The notes under the pieces were generated by a model, which saw nothing but the letters and a program-made list of their open reading frames with translations, was not told where the DNA came from and did no database searches. From contig JBATTK010000018.1 of the NCBI GenBank assembly GCA_049670505.1, forward strand, positions 1 through 64,000: a stretch of DNA of 64,000 bases, in the 5' to 3' direction. The DNA is from JBATTK01 sp049670505 (lineage in GTDB: Bacteria > Bacteroidota > Bacteroidia > Flavobacteriales > Flavobacteriaceae). Numbering within the stretch: position 1 is the first letter of the stretch; the number at the start of each line of letters is the position of its first letter. This document shows positions 35,428-45,188 of this stretch, one piece after another. The translations under genes and the position numbers were made by a program.

Positions 35428-36267
35428 TTAGGATTCTTTGGCGATACTACTGGAAGGGCTTTTATATTTTGAAAAAGGAATCTTCAGCAATTTTCCTATT
35501 TTAGAGTTTTCAACAGCATCCGGATACGTATCCACCCCGTAAACGATCTCATCGTTCCTCATCTTGGCAAAGGTTCCGAACAACCGGTCCCAAACGGAAA
35601 ATATATTTCCATAGTTGGTGTCGGTATAGGGCAACATATGATGATGGTGTACTTTGTGCATATCCGGAGAAACAATAATCCAGCTAATGATATCATCGAT
35701 TCTTTTTGGCAATGCTATGTTGGCATGATTGAATTGGGAGAGCACTACCGAAAGGGATTGATATATCATTATAATGCCTATAGGTGCCCCAACGATAAAA
35801 ACTCCGATACAGGTAAAGATAAAACGGATGACGCTTTCCCCGGGATGATGACGATTGGCCGTGGTAGTATCTACGTGATTATCCGTATGATGTATTAAGT
35901 GGAAGCCCCAAAGTACTTTGACCTTATGTTGTACCCAGTGGGCAAGCCATGCCCCTATAAGGTCTAACAAAACTACGCCAAGGACTATTTTTGCCCATAA
36001 GGGCATAACGAACCATTGTAACACCCCAAAATCATTGGCAACCGTCCAGTCACTGGTCATTAAAAGTAAAAAAGCAAGTGTAAAATTGACCACAATCGTA
36101 GTCAGGGTAAAAAAGATATTGATACCTGCATGTTTAAACTTTTTATAGTTGAACCTAAATAAGGGCGCCGCATATTCCAATAACCAAAAAAAAGTAATCC
36201 CAGAAATCAAAATCAGGCTCCTGTGCGAGGAAGGTATCGTTTCAAAATAGTTCAGTATTGTTTCCAT
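35428..36267 (-). CDS. sterol desaturase/fatty acid hydroxylase family membrane protein
   Basis: 279 aa with four or more membrane helices and the eight-histidine diiron signature: HWVQHKVKVLWGFHLIHHTD, then NRHHPGE and a last cluster HKVHHHHMLPYTDTN. Such enzymes hydroxylate or desaturate lipids using oxygen. In Bacteroidota they may act on membrane lipids or carotenoids; the substrate is not deducible. The gene ends three bases from the convergent DUF1343 stop. Confidence 0.88.
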   Translation of the reverse strand: METILNYFETIPSSHRSLILISGITFFWLLEYAAPLFRFNYKKFKHAGINIFFTLTTIVVNFTLAFLLLMTSDWTVANDFGVLQWFVMPLWAKIVLGVVLLDLIGAWLAHWVQHKVKVLWGFHLIHHTDNHVDTTTANRHHPGESVIRFIFTCIGVFIVGAPIGIIMIYQSLSVVLSQFNHANIALPKRIDDIISWIIVSPDMHKVHHHHMLPYTDTNYGNIFSVWDRLFGTFAKMRNDEIVYGVDTYPDAVENSKIGKLLKIPFSKYKSPSSSIAKES

Positions 36268-36356
36268 GGTTACAAGATAGTAAACCCGTTTAAATTTTTT
36301 GGATTGTAGCGAAAATTAGTAATTTTTTGCCCAGTTGAAGGTTTTTTTGAGTTGCA

Positions 36357-36372
36357 TCCGCCGGTTGGCGGA
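36357..36372. repeat. short hairpin, REP-like
   Basis: TCCGCC-GGTT-GGCGGA is a perfect 6-bp hairpin in the 211-base gap between the sterol-desaturase gene start and the YkgJ-type stop. It has no adjoining T-tract of terminator quality on the plus strand, though minus-strand T-rich sequence is near. Confidence 0.35.
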
Positions 36373-36478
36373 CGGAAGGAAAAAAATACAAAAAATGGGT
36401 GAAAAAGGGTAATTTTTTAGCCCATTAAAAAAGTTTAAGCGAGTTCAGTCTATAGCACAGTTTTTTTCAAATTTAGCC

Positions 36479-36973
36479 CTATAATTTTATCCTGCTTTTC
36501 ATGGCCTCTACAATGGCGTATGCAGCAGGGCATATCTGCACATTCTTTAAGGTTAGATCACTGATTTGTTGAAATTTTTTCCGGTCCGTATGTGGAAACT
36601 CACGACATGCCTTGGGTCTTACCTCATAGATGGAACAGTAATTTTCCGCATCCAAAAAGGCACAGGGAACTTGCTGTAATACATAGTCATTTTCTTCATC
36701 GATCCGCAAATACGTTTCAATAAATCGTTGAGGCTTAAGCTTTACATATTTTGAAATACGTCCAATATCGGCATTGGTAAATAAAGGACCTGTGGTCTTG
36801 CAACAATTGGCACATTGTAAACAGTCCGTTCTTTTAAACTCGGCATCATGAAGTTCCTGCATCACATAATCCAGGTTCTTGGGAGGCTTCTTTTTTAGTC
36901 TAGTAAAGAATTTTTTATTCTCCCTGTGCTTTTCCTTGGCCTTTTTCGGAAGCTCTTCCAATACTTTATCCAT
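36479..36973 (-). CDS. YkgJ-family cysteine cluster protein
   Basis: 164 aa. Cysteines occur as CLQCANCC, then CAF, CSIYEVRPKACREFP and CPAA, the pattern of the YkgJ/UPF0153 family, probably binding zinc or an iron-sulfur cluster. Cytoplasmic, function unknown. It is divergent from the methyltransferase at 37107. Confidence 0.85.
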   Translation of the reverse strand: MDKVLEELPKKAKEKHRENKKFFTRLKKKPPKNLDYVMQELHDAEFKRTDCLQCANCCKTTGPLFTNADIGRISKYVKLKPQRFIETYLRIDEENDYVLQQVPCAFLDAENYCSIYEVRPKACREFPHTDRKKFQQISDLTLKNVQICPAAYAIVEAMKSRIKL

Positions 36974-37106
36974 ACTTTACCATTCTTGGCACCCTTTTGT
37001 GAAAACCAGATTCCAAATCGCCCTTACCCCATAACATGGGACATATTTATTTTGCAGCCATCTGCGGTATTCTGTTTTAGAATTCCCTTAAAAGTCCCAC
37101 ATTTGC

Positions 37107-37859
37107 ATGGAAAATACAAATTTTGCCGTGGATGTTTTTGGAAAAGCAGTTTTAGATTATCAATGGGGTAATTATACGGAGGACATCCTTACGTTTTCCT
37201 CTTTGGATGAAAAAGATATAATTCCCCTGCCCTATCTATTCCGGGATTTTGATAACATGCCCCTTTTGGAACAGAAAGCACTGGACCTATGTAAGGGTAA
37301 AGTTCTGGATATTGGTTGTGGGGCAGGAAGTCATAGTCTGTATCTACAGGGGAAAGGATTATCCGTTACCGCACTTGATAGTTCCAAAGGTGCCATAGAA
37401 ACGTGCGGGCTAAGGGGTATAAAGAATAGTATACATACCGATATTTATAGTTTTAAGGGGCCAAAATTCGATACGCTTCTTTTACTTATGAACGGTATAG
37501 GCCTTGCAGGAAGATTGAACCAATTGGGCAAGTTTTTAGAACATTTAAAATTACTTTTAAAACCAAACGGGCATATCTTGTTGGACTCCAGCGATATCAT
37601 TTATATGTTCCAAGAAGACGATGATGGCGGGCATTGGATTCCCGATACCGATACATACTATGGAGAGGTCGAATTTACAATGACCTATAAAAATATAAAA
37701 AGCAAACCTTTTCCGTGGCTGTATCTGGATTACAATAGCTTAGAGCGAGCGGCTTTTTACCATAATTTAAACTGCAAGCTTGTAAGCCAAGGCGAACATT
37801 ACGACTATTTAGCCAAGCTTTCGTTAAAACGACAACAAATAAGTACTTCTTTCGTTTAA
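37107..37859 (+). CDS. class I SAM-dependent methyltransferase
   Basis: 250 aa. The SAM-binding motif I is VLDIGCGAGSHSLYL (about 68-82), followed by VTALDSSKGAIE with the acidic end of strand 2, and a motif IV-like TLLLLMNGIG. The C-terminal part is a substrate-recognition cap (HWIPDTDTYYGEVEFTMTYK). The substrate is unknown. It is monocistronic by spacing. Confidence 0.85.
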   Translation: MENTNFAVDVFGKAVLDYQWGNYTEDILTFSSLDEKDIIPLPYLFRDFDNMPLLEQKALDLCKGKVLDIGCGAGSHSLYLQGKGLSVTALDSSKGAIETCGLRGIKNSIHTDIYSFKGPKFDTLLLLMNGIGLAGRLNQLGKFLEHLKLLLKPNGHILLDSSDIIYMFQEDDDGGHWIPDTDTYYGEVEFTMTYKNIKSKPFPWLYLDYNSLERAAFYHNLNCKLVSQGEHYDYLAKLSLKRQQISTSFV

Positions 37860-37911
37860 ATTTGGGTAGGGAAATTGGAGAGTATATTGTTATATTTATA
37901 AAAAAATTGTA

Positions 37912-38712
37912 ATGAGAAAAGCTGGTATTGTATTCACCCTAATGTATTTTTTTGTCCTTGGTTGTTCAAATGACGACGACGGCACAACTGCACCCCCAGA
38001 GCAGAATATAGACCGATCCGCCAACCTGTTGGGTACCGGGGATTCTGCCAATGATATTCTATCCAACGATAATTTTACTAAGTTACAGCTTGAAATTGCA
38101 TATGTAACCGACTTCAGACCAGACGATTCAGCCATAGGTGCATTTGTACAGTTTTTAAGGAGCAATACCTTTAAGACCGATATTTCGGTTACGTTTACCG
38201 AATTGCCTTCCCCCAATGAGGAAGACCTTACCCTACAGGAAATTGTTGATTTGGAAGAGAGTAATAGAACTGAATATAATAGCGGGGAAACCTTGGCCAT
38301 TTATATTTATTTTGCCGATGCACCTGCCGAATCCGATGATGAGGATGAAGGTCTGGTAACCTTGGGCGCGGTCTATAGAAATACCTCTATGATCATTTAT
38401 GAGGAAACCATTCGAAGATTAACCCAAAGAAGTATACTGGTTTCCACTGCAGATGTGGAAGAGGCCACTTTAAACCATGAATTCGGACATCTATTCGGGC
38501 TTGTAAATCTAGGCTCTCCTTCCGTAAATGATCATGAAGATGAAGATGCCGAAAGCCATTGCAATGTAGAAGGTTGTTTAATGCGTGCGGAATTGGAGTT
38601 CGGAGGAGGAATGATGAGCATGATGGAAAGCAGGGCATCTAGAGGATCTGCCCTTATTCCCGAGCTTGACCCCGAATGCATCTTGGACCTGCAGGCAAAC
38701 GGAGGAAGGTAA
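37912..38712 (+). CDS. surface lipoprotein metalloprotease
   Basis: 266 aa. The lipoprotein signal ends FVLGC, and the next residues SNDDDG resemble the acidic lipoprotein export signal that sends flavobacterial lipoproteins to the cell surface. The zinc site is HEFGHLFGLVNLG at about 187-199, and CNVEGCLM at 218-225 resembles a met-turn-like end. This is the membrane metalloprotease family of Flavobacteriaceae, presumed to digest extracellular protein. It follows a methyltransferase gene by 52 bases. Confidence 0.83.
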   Translation: MRKAGIVFTLMYFFVLGCSNDDDGTTAPPEQNIDRSANLLGTGDSANDILSNDNFTKLQLEIAYVTDFRPDDSAIGAFVQFLRSNTFKTDISVTFTELPSPNEEDLTLQEIVDLEESNRTEYNSGETLAIYIYFADAPAESDDEDEGLVTLGAVYRNTSMIIYEETIRRLTQRSILVSTADVEEATLNHEFGHLFGLVNLGSPSVNDHEDEDAESHCNVEGCLMRAELEFGGGMMSMMESRASRGSALIPELDPECILDLQANGGR

Positions 38713-39023
38713 AACTTAAAACTGTCTTCTTTACACCTATTTTAGAAGTTTTCGCTACAGATATTCCAGGATAACATACTAATTTTCTAATAATTCCGAT
38801 TTATTTCCGGGAACGTTTGTAGGTGTATCCTTGTGGATGCTGGGTAAGGCCGCCAAGTAATCCTAAAAGCGTTACTTTAATACTTTTTCAGCACCTTCCG
38901 GATCCCTTTGTTCATTCTTACCAATCGGTGCAGTGAAAGCCTTAATGTTGCAATCAACATACAATTTGTAACCGGACAACATGCGGATAAAGGATATTTG
39001 CATAATTTTATAAAAAAAGATCA
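38713..39023. other. 311-base gap before the O-methyltransferase
   Basis: No open frame of useful size and no repeat or clear terminator was found. The promoter of the O-methyltransferase gene probably lies in the last 100 bases. Confidence 0.35.
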
Positions 39024-39665
39024 ATGCACTTTTTATCCCAGACCATAGAAGATTATATCGCTGATCATTCCGAGGAGGAACCGGAGCTATTACAGGAGCT
39101 TACCAGGGAAACGCACTTAAAAGTGATCCGGCCAAGGATGATTACAGGTCATTTTCAAGGAAGAGTATTGAGTATGTTATCCAAAATAATTGCTCCGACA
39201 ACTATTTTGGAGATAGGTACCTATACCGGATACTCCGCTATATGTTTGGCAGAAGGTCTACAGAAGAACGGAGAACTGCATACCATAGATATCAATGAAG
39301 AATTAGCGGAAATACAAAAACGCTACTTTGTTAAAAGCGGCTATGGGAACCAAATTGTTCAACATATGGGCGATGCCCTGGATATTGTTCCTAATTTAGA
39401 TATGGTGTTCGACATTGTTTTTATAGATGCCGAAAAAACAAACTATATCGATTATTTTGACGCTGCCATAAGTAAAACGAAATCTGGAAGTATCATAATA
39501 TCCGACAACGTGCTATGGTCCGGAAAAGTAGTAGAGCCCCTTGAGAAAAACGATAGTGCCACCACAGCCCTGTTGGACTATAACAAAAGACTAAAGGAAG
39601 ATCCCAGAATAGAAACGGTCTTACTTCCCATTAGGGATGGCTTAACTTTAAGTAGGGTACGATAA
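39024..39665 (+). CDS. O-methyltransferase (catechol/caffeoyl-CoA type)
   Basis: 213 aa. The family motifs appear in order: ILEIGTYTGYSAICLAEGL (SAM), HTIDINEELAEIQKRYF, FDIVFIDAEKTNYIDYFDAA (metal ligands) and IIISDNVLWSGKVV. Such enzymes methylate catechol-type hydroxyls with Mg2+ or similar. The last 35 bases overlap the convergent PAP2 gene, tail to tail. Confidence 0.9.
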   Translation: MHFLSQTIEDYIADHSEEEPELLQELTRETHLKVIRPRMITGHFQGRVLSMLSKIIAPTTILEIGTYTGYSAICLAEGLQKNGELHTIDINEELAEIQKRYFVKSGYGNQIVQHMGDALDIVPNLDMVFDIVFIDAEKTNYIDYFDAAISKTKSGSIIISDNVLWSGKVVEPLEKNDSATTALLDYNKRLKEDPRIETVLLPIRDGLTLSRVR

Positions 39666-40203
39666 GCCAAACGTAAAACTTATAAAAAATAAATGCCGAA
39701 GCAATACCTACCAGCGTACCTACAATAATATCTACCGGATAATGTACTCCAACATAAATCCTACTGAAAGCGAACAACAATGGCCATATATAAAATAACC
39801 AGCACCATTTAAAGCGTTTTCTGAGGAAAAGAACGATCAAGGTAGTGACCGCAAAGGAGCTGGCCGCATGTCCCGAGAAAAAACTATAGGTACCCGGACT
39901 TTTTAAGATACGGATCAAGGTGTTGATTTCTTCATCGTTATTGGGTCTTAATCTTGCTACGTACCCCTTGGTAATATTTGTTGCATTGACAATGAAAAAA
40001 ACGAGTGCCAGAACGGTGAGACTTATGGGGAGTACTTCTCGTTTGTTGTATTTTAAGACAACGATTAGGAAGAAAAGTATAAATAAGGGAATCCAGGTAC
40101 TTATATTGGTAACGGTAGACCAGAAAAGGTCGTAATCTTCTATACCCAGGTTATTCAGATAAATAAAGGTATCCCTGTCCCATTCCAGTAACCGTTTAAG
40201 CAT
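39631..40203 (-). CDS. PAP2-family membrane phosphatase
   Basis: 190 aa with five to six membrane helices. The three phosphatase motifs are present: KGYVARLRP, YSFFSGHAASSFA, and SRIYVGVHYPVDIIVG. The family dephosphorylates undecaprenyl pyrophosphate, phosphatidic acid or lipid A. It starts one base downstream of the TatA stop, so it is probably cotranscribed with tatA. Confidence 0.88.
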   Translation of the reverse strand: MLKRLLEWDRDTFIYLNNLGIEDYDLFWSTVTNISTWIPLFILFFLIVVLKYNKREVLPISLTVLALVFFIVNATNITKGYVARLRPNNDEEINTLIRILKSPGTYSFFSGHAASSFAVTTLIVLFLRKRFKWCWLFYIWPLLFAFSRIYVGVHYPVDIIVGTLVGIASAFIFYKFYVWLIVPYLKLSHP

Positions 40204-40204
40204 C

Positions 40205-40486
40205 TTATTTTCTTTTGATGGACCCGGTTACCTTGTCTACATTTTCTTTTACCTTATCAATTTCATTTTTGATATCCTTGGTAAAATCGGTATCGATCCC
40301 TTGCTTCTCGGCACTTTTCTGTATTTCCTGCTTAATATCCTCGGTCGCATCCTTTAATTGACGCATACCCTTACCTAGGCCTTTGGCAATACCGGGAATC
40401 TTATCGGCACCAAAAACCATGACCACAATGAACATGATAAAGAATATTTCGGCACCACTAATGAATAAAAATACGGATGAAAACAT
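40205..40486 (-). CDS. tatA: Sec-independent translocase TatA/E
   Basis: 93 aa from the ATG at 40486 (MFSSVFLFISGAEIFFIMFI), rather than the GTG eight codons upstream. One N-terminal helix is followed by the amphipathic helix hinge GADKIPGIAKGLGKGMRQLK and a charged tail, the TatA layout. TatA forms the twin-arginine export pore. An M15 peptidase with a candidate twin-arginine signal occurs at 51674. The PAP2 gene begins immediately downstream. Confidence 0.88.
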   Translation of the reverse strand: MFSSVFLFISGAEIFFIMFIVVMVFGADKIPGIAKGLGKGMRQLKDATEDIKQEIQKSAEKQGIDTDFTKDIKNEIDKVKENVDKVTGSIKRK

Positions 40487-40518
40487 ATGACAAATATAGT
40501 GAAGTTTCACTCATAAGA

Positions 40519-40544
40519 AAGCCCTGACGGAATCGTCAGGGCTT
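40519..40544 (-). terminator. intrinsic terminator of the M1 peptidase gene
   Basis: AAGCCCTGACG at 40519-40529 and CGTCAGGGCTT at 40534-40544 form a perfect 11-bp stem with a GAAT loop. On the minus strand it is followed by a short T run. It lies between the M1 peptidase stop (40588) and the tatA start. Confidence 0.75.
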
Positions 40545-40587
40545 AAATTTAAAAATTAAACTCCATTGGAGTTACTTATATAACCCA

Positions 40588-42897
40588 CTATTTGCCCTTA
40601 ATATTCTCCTTGAACTTATCAAAACCGGATTTTCCTTCCTTTTGGGGCCAAGAATTATTAGTGGCATCAATATCCGCGGTCTCCGCTTTTGGATCCACTA
40701 CAATACCTACCAATTCCTTTTGGGAGGAGATGACCCTTTTTACTTCCGCATCGTTCTTTCTCCATATCTCAGGAGGGTATGTGATATTTTCGGTACTGCC
40801 ATCGGCGTAGGTATATTCAACGATCAAGGGCATGGGTATACCTCCGGGCTTATCAAAAGTGACTTCATAGAAATATTTTGGTTCCTTAACCGAGGCCCTT
40901 TCCTCGGCAGTTAAATTGTCCATCATGTATTCTTTTAAGGTAGTAGAGGTATCCGAAGGGGACTTACCTTTTAGAGAAGCGTCAAAATCCTCACTGTCCT
41001 CCTCGGCCAAATATACCAAAGGTGGCAAATCGGCCTCCGAGATATTTCTGGCGGCCATATATTCCTGCATTTTTTTGGTAGGCTTATCACTAACATAATA
41101 TTTTTTAACGCCTTTGACCCCTATATCCACATAATCCGTGGTATAGAACCAACCTCTCCAAAACCAGTCCAAATCTACTGCCGAGGCATCCTCCATGGTA
41201 CGGAAGAAATCTTCCGGGGTAGGGTGCTTAAATTTCCAACGATTGGCATAGGTCTTAAAGGCATGATCGAACAATTCTTTCCCCATTACCGTTTCCCTTA
41301 GAATATTCAGGGCGGTAGCCGGTTTACCATATGCATTGGGACCTAACTGGTATACATTTTCCGGATTGGACATGATAGGCGATATGGTGCTTTGATCACC
41401 ACTCATATACGGTACGATCTTGGCGGGCGCACCTCTACGTGAGGGATAGCTTGTATTAGGTGATACAACATCCGGAAATTCCGCTCCAAACTCCTGTTCC
41501 GTTATATATTGCATAAAGGTGTCGAGACCTTCATCCATCCAACCCCACTGACGTTCATCGGAATTAACGATCATGGGGAAAAAGTTGTGTCCCACCTCGT
41601 GTATGATTACACTGATCATCCCGTACTTTACCCGATCGGAATAGGTACCGTCCTCATTGGGCCTCCCATAGTTCCAACAAATCATAGGGTATTCCATTCC
41701 CTGATTTTTGGCATGTACGGAAATAGCTTTATGATACGGATAATCGAACGTATGCGCCGAATAGGATTTTAAGGTCTGTACAACAGCTTTGGTAGAAAGT
41801 TCTTCCCAAAGCGGATTCCCTTCCTTAGGATACATGGATACGGCCATAACTTCCGTAGTAGCCAATTTAACGGCCTGCATGTCCCATATAAACTTACGGG
41901 AGGTAGCAAAACCAAAATCCCTTACATTGGTTGCTTTTAGTTTCCATGTTTTCTTTTTCTTGGAAAAGTCTTTTTCAGCGGCTTCCGCCTCTGCCTGGGT
42001 TACGATCAAAACCGGCGTATCGTATGATTTTTTTGCCTGCTCGTAACGTTTCATCATTTCCTTGGAAAAGACTTCCTTTCTATTTTGAAGTACTCCGGTA
42101 CCATCCAGTATATGATCCGCGGGAACAGTAATGTTCACCTCATAATCCCCAAAAGGAAGTGCAAATTCACCACTGCCCCAGAACTGATGGTTCTGCCATC
42201 CCTCTACATCGCTATACACTGCCATTCTTGGGAAGAACTGTGCAATTACATAAGCCCTATTCCCATCTTTGGGGAAATATTCGTAACCGGACCTTGCCCT
42301 GTTTACGGTATGATCGGGAATATTATAATTCCATTTGATAGAAAAAGAAATCTGTTCCTTGCTTCGCAAAGGCTTTGGAATATTGATACGCATCATGGTC
42401 TGATTGACCGTATAGGACAAGGATCTTCCATTGGCATCTTTTACAAATTCAATATTGAATCCACCATCAAAAGGTTCAGTGACATATTTTTGTACAAAAC
42501 TGCCCGTTGGTTCCGCAAGGGGAACCCCTCCACCGTTTCTTAGCGGGGACTTGGAATCTTTAGCTCTTACATTCTGATCCAATTGCACCCAAAGAAACTC
42601 AAGATTATCCGGGGAATTATTGGTATAAGTTATCGTTTCCTCTCCGTAGAGTTTGGCATTGGCATCATCCAATTCAATATCCATTTTATAATCTGCCTGT
42701 TGCTGATAATAGTCGGGCCCAGGAGCACCGGAAGCAGATCTGTAGGTATTGGGCGTTGCAAATTCCTCGTACAATTGTTTAAACTTGCTCTGGTTATAAT
42801 GTCCAAGGGCCCTCTCTTCTTTCTCCCCTTCCTGAGCAGAAACCGTAGCTGCGAACACGAACAGAAGGGAAGCAAAACAATACTTAATTTTATTCAT
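40588..42897 (-). CDS. exported M1-family aminopeptidase
   Basis: 769 aa with a signal peptide ending TVSAQ. The M1 zinc site is HEVGHNFFPMIVNSDERQWG followed by MDEGLDTFMQY, giving HExxH and the third glutamate; the usual GAMEN loop is represented by a related GMEYPMICWN. The N-terminal beta-saddle domain occupies about 60-330. M1 enzymes cut N-terminal residues from peptides; an exported one would help use peptides outside the cytoplasm. A DUF6702 gene lies 60 bases upstream and a strong terminator 44 bases downstream. Confidence 0.9.
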   Translation of the reverse strand: MNKIKYCFASLLFVFAATVSAQEGEKEERALGHYNQSKFKQLYEEFATPNTYRSASGAPGPDYYQQQADYKMDIELDDANAKLYGEETITYTNNSPDNLEFLWVQLDQNVRAKDSKSPLRNGGGVPLAEPTGSFVQKYVTEPFDGGFNIEFVKDANGRSLSYTVNQTMMRINIPKPLRSKEQISFSIKWNYNIPDHTVNRARSGYEYFPKDGNRAYVIAQFFPRMAVYSDVEGWQNHQFWGSGEFALPFGDYEVNITVPADHILDGTGVLQNRKEVFSKEMMKRYEQAKKSYDTPVLIVTQAEAEAAEKDFSKKKKTWKLKATNVRDFGFATSRKFIWDMQAVKLATTEVMAVSMYPKEGNPLWEELSTKAVVQTLKSYSAHTFDYPYHKAISVHAKNQGMEYPMICWNYGRPNEDGTYSDRVKYGMISVIIHEVGHNFFPMIVNSDERQWGWMDEGLDTFMQYITEQEFGAEFPDVVSPNTSYPSRRGAPAKIVPYMSGDQSTISPIMSNPENVYQLGPNAYGKPATALNILRETVMGKELFDHAFKTYANRWKFKHPTPEDFFRTMEDASAVDLDWFWRGWFYTTDYVDIGVKGVKKYYVSDKPTKKMQEYMAARNISEADLPPLVYLAEEDSEDFDASLKGKSPSDTSTTLKEYMMDNLTAEERASVKEPKYFYEVTFDKPGGIPMPLIVEYTYADGSTENITYPPEIWRKNDAEVKRVISSQKELVGIVVDPKAETADIDATNNSWPQKEGKSGFDKFKENIKGK

Positions 42898-42958
42898 TTT
42901 CTTCTTAATTTTTAGTCGATGAAAAAATAATCTTTTTTTAACGAATGGTTAGTAAATG

Positions 42959-43465
42959 TTATAAGTTTAACATTCCTTTATTATTCTCCCGAATCAGTAC
43001 AAAACTCTTTTTCTTTCCCTTGAATTTAAAGTGTATAATATTTTGCTGTTCATCAAAAAGATCCGTCAAAACATCGCTCTGCACTTCTACGGATTTGATA
43101 TTGGAGAACCCTATTTTTGGAATTTCCAGATAACATATGACCACATCATTATCGTACTCCTTTCCCAAAAAGTCGAAGTCCTTATGTTCACCGTCTATTT
43201 TCAAGGTGAACTTGGCCCTCATGTATTTTTCGATGTAATCATTGGCCATAGCGTTTTCCTCCTCACTGGCCAAATGGGCCTTTATACCATAACGCTCCTC
43301 CATAACCTGTTCCAGGTCATCCATGAAAACACGGGAGGTAATCTGGAACGAATCGTCCTTTTCGGAATAATTTATATTCGTGACACTTACATAAAACTTA
43401 TGGGCCACGGTGAAAGCGACCAGAGGCAATACTAAAATTAAAAATCCTTTTTTGAGCAATTTCAT
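42959..43465 (-). CDS. DUF6702 family exported protein
   Basis: 168 aa from the ATG at 43465 (MKLLKKGFLILVLPLVAFTV), which gives a clean signal peptide or anchor. The mature part begins AHKFYVSVTNINYSEKDDSF, the hallmark of this flavobacterial family usually found next to an M1 peptidase gene, as here. No catalytic motif is visible. Function unknown, probably linked to its neighbour. Confidence 0.75.
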   Translation of the reverse strand: MKLLKKGFLILVLPLVAFTVAHKFYVSVTNINYSEKDDSFQITSRVFMDDLEQVMEERYGIKAHLASEEENAMANDYIEKYMRAKFTLKIDGEHKDFDFLGKEYDNDVVICYLEIPKIGFSNIKSVEVQSDVLTDLFDEQQNIIHFKFKGKKKSFVLIRENNKGMLNL

Positions 43466-43669
43466 GGGTCTATTTTTATATGCTCCCAACTATTGGGTGT
43501 AATCTGTAATAATTTTTTAATCCTGTCGGTACCGCTATTAACTATTTATCCATTCTTTAATTTGCCAACATCCGGAATCCAATCCAAAGGCATTAAATAT
43601 CACAGCTATTTTTTTTAATTCTTGGCAGGCGGGTTACCATAAGCAATCCCCATGCCAAAAATAGGTTGT

Positions 43670-44455
43670 TTATTCCAACTTGTTATTCGCCCTGTAGACG
43701 ATACTTTTCTTTTGTAGAAAACCCCATATCTTTAATTTATCCCTTGTATCCACCACGGTATCAAAACCGGAATCCACCTCACAGAAATACATGAAATCCG
43801 CGATTTTGGGTATGGGTATCTTTAATTCCGTTAGATAGAGCGAATCGGCATAAAATTCCCGGACCCTTGTGGTCCGTGCATATTTTTTGTCCCTCGCCAA
43901 TCTCCTTTTTAACATTTTTGTACGTCCACTTATCCCATTGAGAATGGGATTCAATGGAACCAGACCACCGCCCGTAGTAGCTTCTATCAAATGTCTTTCC
44001 GCCTGCGTAAGAGGTTTTACATAGGCATTTGGAAGTCCCAGGGTAGCCGCCGTCACCACAGGTCCTGTCTTTAAGCTTTCGATATCCCCCTCGATATTTC
44101 CCGATAGATTATAGGGGGTTACCACCACCTCATCCAATTCGTTGAGTGCTTCTTCCAAAGAAACATATAGTATAGGGCTTTTAAGCACTGATCGGGTTAC
44201 GATCACTTCTTTTTTCTTAAACTGTACGGCGGAGAATAAAAGGGTATCGTTGAGTTTTACGGGAATGGAAAAATAACCATAGGCATTGGTAATTGTAGCT
44301 TTCTTGGTCGTAATGTTCAATACATGTACGTCTGCAAGATCTTCGCTCACACTTTGGATCTTGCCCTGTAAATTATCGGTAAATAGGGATTGTGCCTTAC
44401 TAGAAGAAATATAGGCCAGAAAAAAGCATATTACAAGAATATTACTTTTCCTCAT
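43670..44455 (-). CDS. exported carboxypeptidase-regulatory-like domain protein
   Basis: 261 aa with a signal peptide ending SSKAQ. Residues about 28-110 are a CarboxypepD_reg-like beta-sandwich (ATITNAYGYFSIPVKLNDTL), the domain that often caps TonB-dependent receptors, followed by the strand DEVVVTPYNLSG. The last 120 residues are unassigned. It resembles the neighbouring gene at 44442, which overlaps it by 14 bases, so the two arose by duplication. Confidence 0.8.
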   Translation of the reverse strand: MRKSNILVICFFLAYISSSKAQSLFTDNLQGKIQSVSEDLADVHVLNITTKKATITNAYGYFSIPVKLNDTLLFSAVQFKKKEVIVTRSVLKSPILYVSLEEALNELDEVVVTPYNLSGNIEGDIESLKTGPVVTAATLGLPNAYVKPLTQAERHLIEATTGGGLVPLNPILNGISGRTKMLKRRLARDKKYARTTRVREFYADSLYLTELKIPIPKIADFMYFCEVDSGFDTVVDTRDKLKIWGFLQKKSIVYRANNKLE

Positions 44456-45188
44456 TCAATTCCTTTAGGTATGTCTTGCTATTGGATACCAGAAAGTCTA
44501 TCAACTGAAACTCATTGTCCCTTTTTAATAGGGACTGTGCGGGCATTTTGGCATCGCAATAGTACAGAAAGCTATCTATTTTGTCCTGTGGTATCCCTAG
44601 ATCCAAAACAAAAAACTGGTCATCATATACTTGGCGCAGCACTTCGCTCATCTTTAACTGGATCTTTGAATCTTCATCTCCCTTTTTGGATTTTACCAAG
44701 GCCTTAAAAAGATTAACGAAGTTTAGGCCATCCCTCATTCCCCTGGTCTGTTGGGATTCCGCAACATTCACTACCTCCGAGGAACGATCGGTCTCATATT
44801 CGAACTGTTTAAAATCCTCATTCTTGACTTCCAGGAATTTTTGCTGGTTCTCAGGAGCTACCACCACTTCGTCCAATTCCGTAACCTTTTCGTTTACCTC
44901 CACTACAAGTCTGTTGTTCTTCAATATTTCGTTGGTAATCTTTACCAGTTGTATTTGATAATTCACTGCCGTAAAAGCCAGCTCGTCCCCTTCTTTTACG
45001 CGTATCGCAAACCTACCGTCCTCATTGGTAATCGTTGCGTTTTCAGAGGTCGTATTAATAACGTTCTCATTGACCACATTGCTATTACGGTAAAGTACCT
45101 GTCCTCTTAATAATTGGCGACCATCATCCTGGGAATAGGCAAAACCAAGGCATAAAAAGGCGAGAACGAATAATAATTGATTTTTCAT
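44442..45188 (-). CDS. exported carboxypeptidase-regulatory-like domain protein, paralogue
   Basis: 248 aa with a signal peptide ending GFAYSQ. The regulatory-like beta-sandwich is at about 26-110 (ATITNEDGRFAIRVKEGDEL), followed by ELDEVVVAPENQQ, the same order of elements as its downstream neighbour. Both end in a segment with IPQDKIDSFLYYCDA or IPKIADFMYFCEV. No TonB-receptor barrel follows, so they are free-standing periplasmic or surface proteins. Confidence 0.8.
   Translation of the reverse strand: MKNQLLFVLAFLCLGFAYSQDDGRQLLRGQVLYRNSNVVNENVINTTSENATITNEDGRFAIRVKEGDELAFTAVNYQIQLVKITNEILKNNRLVVEVNEKVTELDEVVVAPENQQKFLEVKNEDFKQFEYETDRSSEVVNVAESQQTRGMRDGLNFVNLFKALVKSKKGDEDSKIQLKMSEVLRQVYDDQFFVLDLGIPQDKIDSFLYYCDAKMPAQSLLKRDNEFQLIDFLVSNSKTYLKELNEEK

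Noticed and set aside
36357..36372. Hairpin as terminator of the YkgJ-type gene
   Set aside because: It lies about 110 bases past the stop and has only a six-base stem with no immediate T run; kept as a possible REP fragment only.
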